Source: Bombyx mori (Eukaryota > Arthropoda > Insecta > Lepidoptera > Bombycidae). Taken from it: a stretch of 64,000 nt of DNA. The stretch lies in assembly GCF_030269925.1 (NCBI RefSeq), contig NC_085116.1:17236001-17300000 (forward strand), written 5' to 3'. The notes below the pieces were generated by a model. That model saw nothing but the letters and a program-made list of their open reading frames with translations. It was not told the DNA's origin and did no database searches. Positions 63,852 to 64,000 of the stretch are shown here, piece by piece (positions within the stretch are counted from its first letter, which is position 1; every line of letters begins with the position of its first letter). Position numbers and translations under genes: made by a program.

Positions 63852-64000
63852 GTACTAACGACCCCCTCGGGTGCGGGGGGTGGAGGTGTGATTGCAAAGT
63901 GTGATCTGCAGATGATTTGGTATTTCGACTACCGGACCAACTGGAGCTATGGATATTCATGATCATTTTTTTTTTATAATAGATTTAATCCGTTTATTTG
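63852..64000 (+). other. VPS13D: Start of VPS13D intron 57
   Basis: The donor GTACTA follows the exon ending IIYHQ. The rest of the window is intron, ending in an AT-rich tract. Confidence 0.7.

Noticed and set aside
1..64000. CRISPR arrays, operons or other prokaryotic features
   Set aside because: Introns, SINEs and animal gene families show this is eukaryotic DNA; short direct repeats here are microsatellites or transposon copies.

Overview
This is animal nuclear DNA, almost certainly from a silkmoth-type lepidopteran (Bombyx). AT-rich introns and intergenic DNA are packed with copies of a tRNA-derived SINE that I recognise as Bm1-like (A/B-box head, tail reading GCTTAGATGGGTGGACGAGC on the opposite strand). 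The coding sequence is split into dozens of short, GC-rich exons with GT-AG borders. The species call rests on remembered repeat sequence and was not searched.

Layout. (1) 1-10285, plus strand: the last two exons of a gene for an uncharacterised, possibly glycosyltransferase-like protein (527-640 and 9722-10285), separated by a 9.1 kb intron full of SINE, LINE, Helitron-like and MITE copies. (2) 10286-18785: intergenic, with an internally deleted Tc1/mariner-type element, a LINE 3' end and a pogo-like MITE. (3) 19088-25714, minus strand: a five-exon TMEM65 gene (mitochondrial inner-membrane protein). (4) 25715-28498: the spacer between two divergent genes, most of it taken up by a 2 kb Tc1/mariner-superfamily element whose intron-containing transposase has two in-frame stops. 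(5) 28499 to the right edge, plus strand: VPS13D, about 57 exons and about 3230 codons in the window, in frame from the chorein start to the VAB/SHR-BD region and running off the edge. VPS13D introns hold Bm1-like SINEs, a foldback element split by an intact DD37D mariner (41764-44397), small MITEs, a second tRNA-type SINE, and an antisense LINE with a 986-codon endonuclease/reverse transcriptase ORF (60610-63650).

How the genes relate. TMEM65 and VPS13D lie head to head, and both products are linked to mitochondria: TMEM65 to the inner membrane and sodium/calcium handling, VPS13D to bridge-like lipid transfer at mitochondria and peroxisomes. The ancestral spacer without the transposon would be about 0.8 kb, so a shared bidirectional promoter is plausible. 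The most interesting points are in VPS13D: no ubiquitin-associated (UBA) domain where other animals have one, a shortened segment after the chorein domain, a Trp/Gly-rich linker, a probable GC-AG intron, an intron that is open and in frame, and a long out-of-frame upstream ORF over the start codon. No RNA genes other than tRNA-like SINE heads and no CRISPR arrays were seen.
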